Positions 63,091-64,000 of a DNA stretch of 64,000 nt are shown piece after piece. Positions within the stretch are counted from its first letter, which is position 1, and every line of letters starts with the position of its first letter. The translations under genes and the position numbers were made by a program. The notes beneath the pieces were generated by a model that saw only the letters and a program-made list of their open reading frames with translations, was not told the origin of the DNA and ran no database searches. The DNA lies in NCBI GenBank assembly GCA_036245525.1, contig BTPG01000005.1, positions 177,353,539-177,417,538 of the forward strand, read 5' to 3'. Origin of the DNA: Semisulcospira habei. Its lineage: Eukaryota; Mollusca; Gastropoda; Semisulcospiridae.

Positions 63091-63206
63091 GGTACATAGA
63101 CTACTTGGTCTTGTTGAGGATAGACATACTCATTTCATAAAAAAAATCAGCTGTATTTTTAGGAATTATGACAATCATGGTAATTGTGTTTTATTTATGT
63201 ATACAC

Positions 63207-63373
63207 TTATTGATGTAAACCTGCCTGTCCCGGATTGGCCTTCGCAGCCACGAAAATGCCTGCAGACGACGTGGGCAAGCCCTATAGAATCTTCGTTCGT
63301 GAAGTCAAGCCAAGAGACACTTATTGATGTACTTGACGATTTTGGTAAACTCATAAGAGAAGCCTCACAATGA
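63207..63373 (+). CDS. Candidate terminal exon, unidentified protein
   Basis: Plus-strand frame with LPVPDWPSQPRKCLQTTWA, ESSFVKSSQETLIDVLDDFG and a TGA stop after LIREASQ. Codon use and amino-acid mix look coding. It may be the C-terminal exon of the same unidentified locus; the acceptor is not clear. Confidence 0.38.
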
Positions 63374-63811
63374 AAGGCATTTTTAACAGTTTCACTCAGT
63401 ACAGATATAAACAAATAAACCATACGTTGAAGTGTATTTGAAAACAATGTTTTTGTCACAAAATGAAGATCAAGTGAGATATACCTCTTGCTGTTGTGAA
63501 CTGATATATTTCCTTGATATTTATTTTTGCGGGTTGAGTCATTTCAGTTTTCTGATAGAGAACATTGCTATATGGAGTAATCAGAAATAAATCCCACATG
63601 ATTTGCTGTCAGTGCAAACATAGATAAACTATGAATGAAATATATTGTGGTTAGAATACCAATTACATAATATATATATATCTGTTTCCTAACATTTATT
63701 TCATATCTCATAACCATAGCACGAGGTGAAAGAAACCTAATGCTCCAGCCGAAGGGGTGCATGCCTGCATGATGCCAGCTTGCTTTCATCTGCTTCCTAA
63801 AGTCAATCCGG

Positions 63812-63812
<1 letters not shown>
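63374..63812. other. No feature recognised
   Basis: AT-rich sequence, short (AT)n at 63669-63680; nothing else supported. The same applies to 63847-64000. Confidence 0.4.

Positions 63813-63846
<34 letters not shown>
63813..63846. repeat. Poly-G tract (34)
   Basis: Uninterrupted G homopolymer near the window end. Confidence 0.95.
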
Positions 63847-63847
<1 letters not shown>

Positions 63848-64000
63848 AGAATTCGCACAACCCCCCAAAAATGGAAAAAATTAGTAACATTTAAATTAAT
63901 TTGGGTCGAGGGCATAAACAGACATAATTATATGGTCTTGTCAAAAAAATGTATACATTATTGGTATGGCGAAGGCCGGAACCATCTGCTGCGGCCCTGT

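Overview
This window is intron-rich, repeat-dense animal nuclear DNA. All inferred introns are GT-AG. It carries non-LTR retrotransposons with ATT-type 3' tails, DIRS-like tyrosine-recombinase retroelements, many TTAA-flanked miniature elements and long GT/AC/AG/AT/poly-G tracts. The mix suggests a marine invertebrate, most likely a lophotrochozoan such as a mollusc. That assignment is inference; nothing in the window names the species.

The one clear host gene lies on the minus strand. Nine coding exons between 39139 and 3184 join in consistent phase into about 630 residues. The product is a carnosine-synthase-like (CARNS1-like) ATP-grasp ligase. It includes a complete N-terminal ATP-grasp-like module and the start of the second, catalytic module. 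The remaining 3' exons lie beyond position 1. The introns are packed with transposons: intron 1 (about 10.6 kb) holds a truncated RTE element, a CR1 tail, foldbacks and a G-rich minisatellite; intron 3 (about 9.75 kb) holds an 8-kb DIRS-like element; intron 4 (5.6 kb) holds a 3.9-kb DIRS-like deletion derivative that ends about 10 bp from the exon 5 splice acceptor.

Region by region: 1-2900 holds a 68-bp tandem array split by a 1.29-kb solo LTR, plus hairpin MITEs. 2900-12028 holds exons 9 to 5 with CR1, MITE, foldback and ~170-bp tandem-repeat insertions. 12040-15980 and 18366-26375 are the two DIRS-like elements, the second carrying a 1.65-kb long-inverted-repeat element. 26-39 kb holds exons 4 to 1 and intron 1. 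39-42 kb is the CpG-rich 5' flank with a ~0.85-kb TIR element. 42-48 kb holds CR1 copies, microsatellites and a 1.1-kb tandem-repeat element. 50-54 kb is a three-level nest of LINEs. 58.8-63.4 kb holds plus-strand splice-flanked open segments that I could not identify.

The most unusual recurring signal is a family of about 20 miniature elements scattered through the window. They share a ~70-nt near-perfect hairpin core centred on TTGGCGCC...GGCGCCAA, while their outer arms fall into several different sequence types. Many are bounded by TTAA, which suggests mobilisation by a piggyBac-type transposase.
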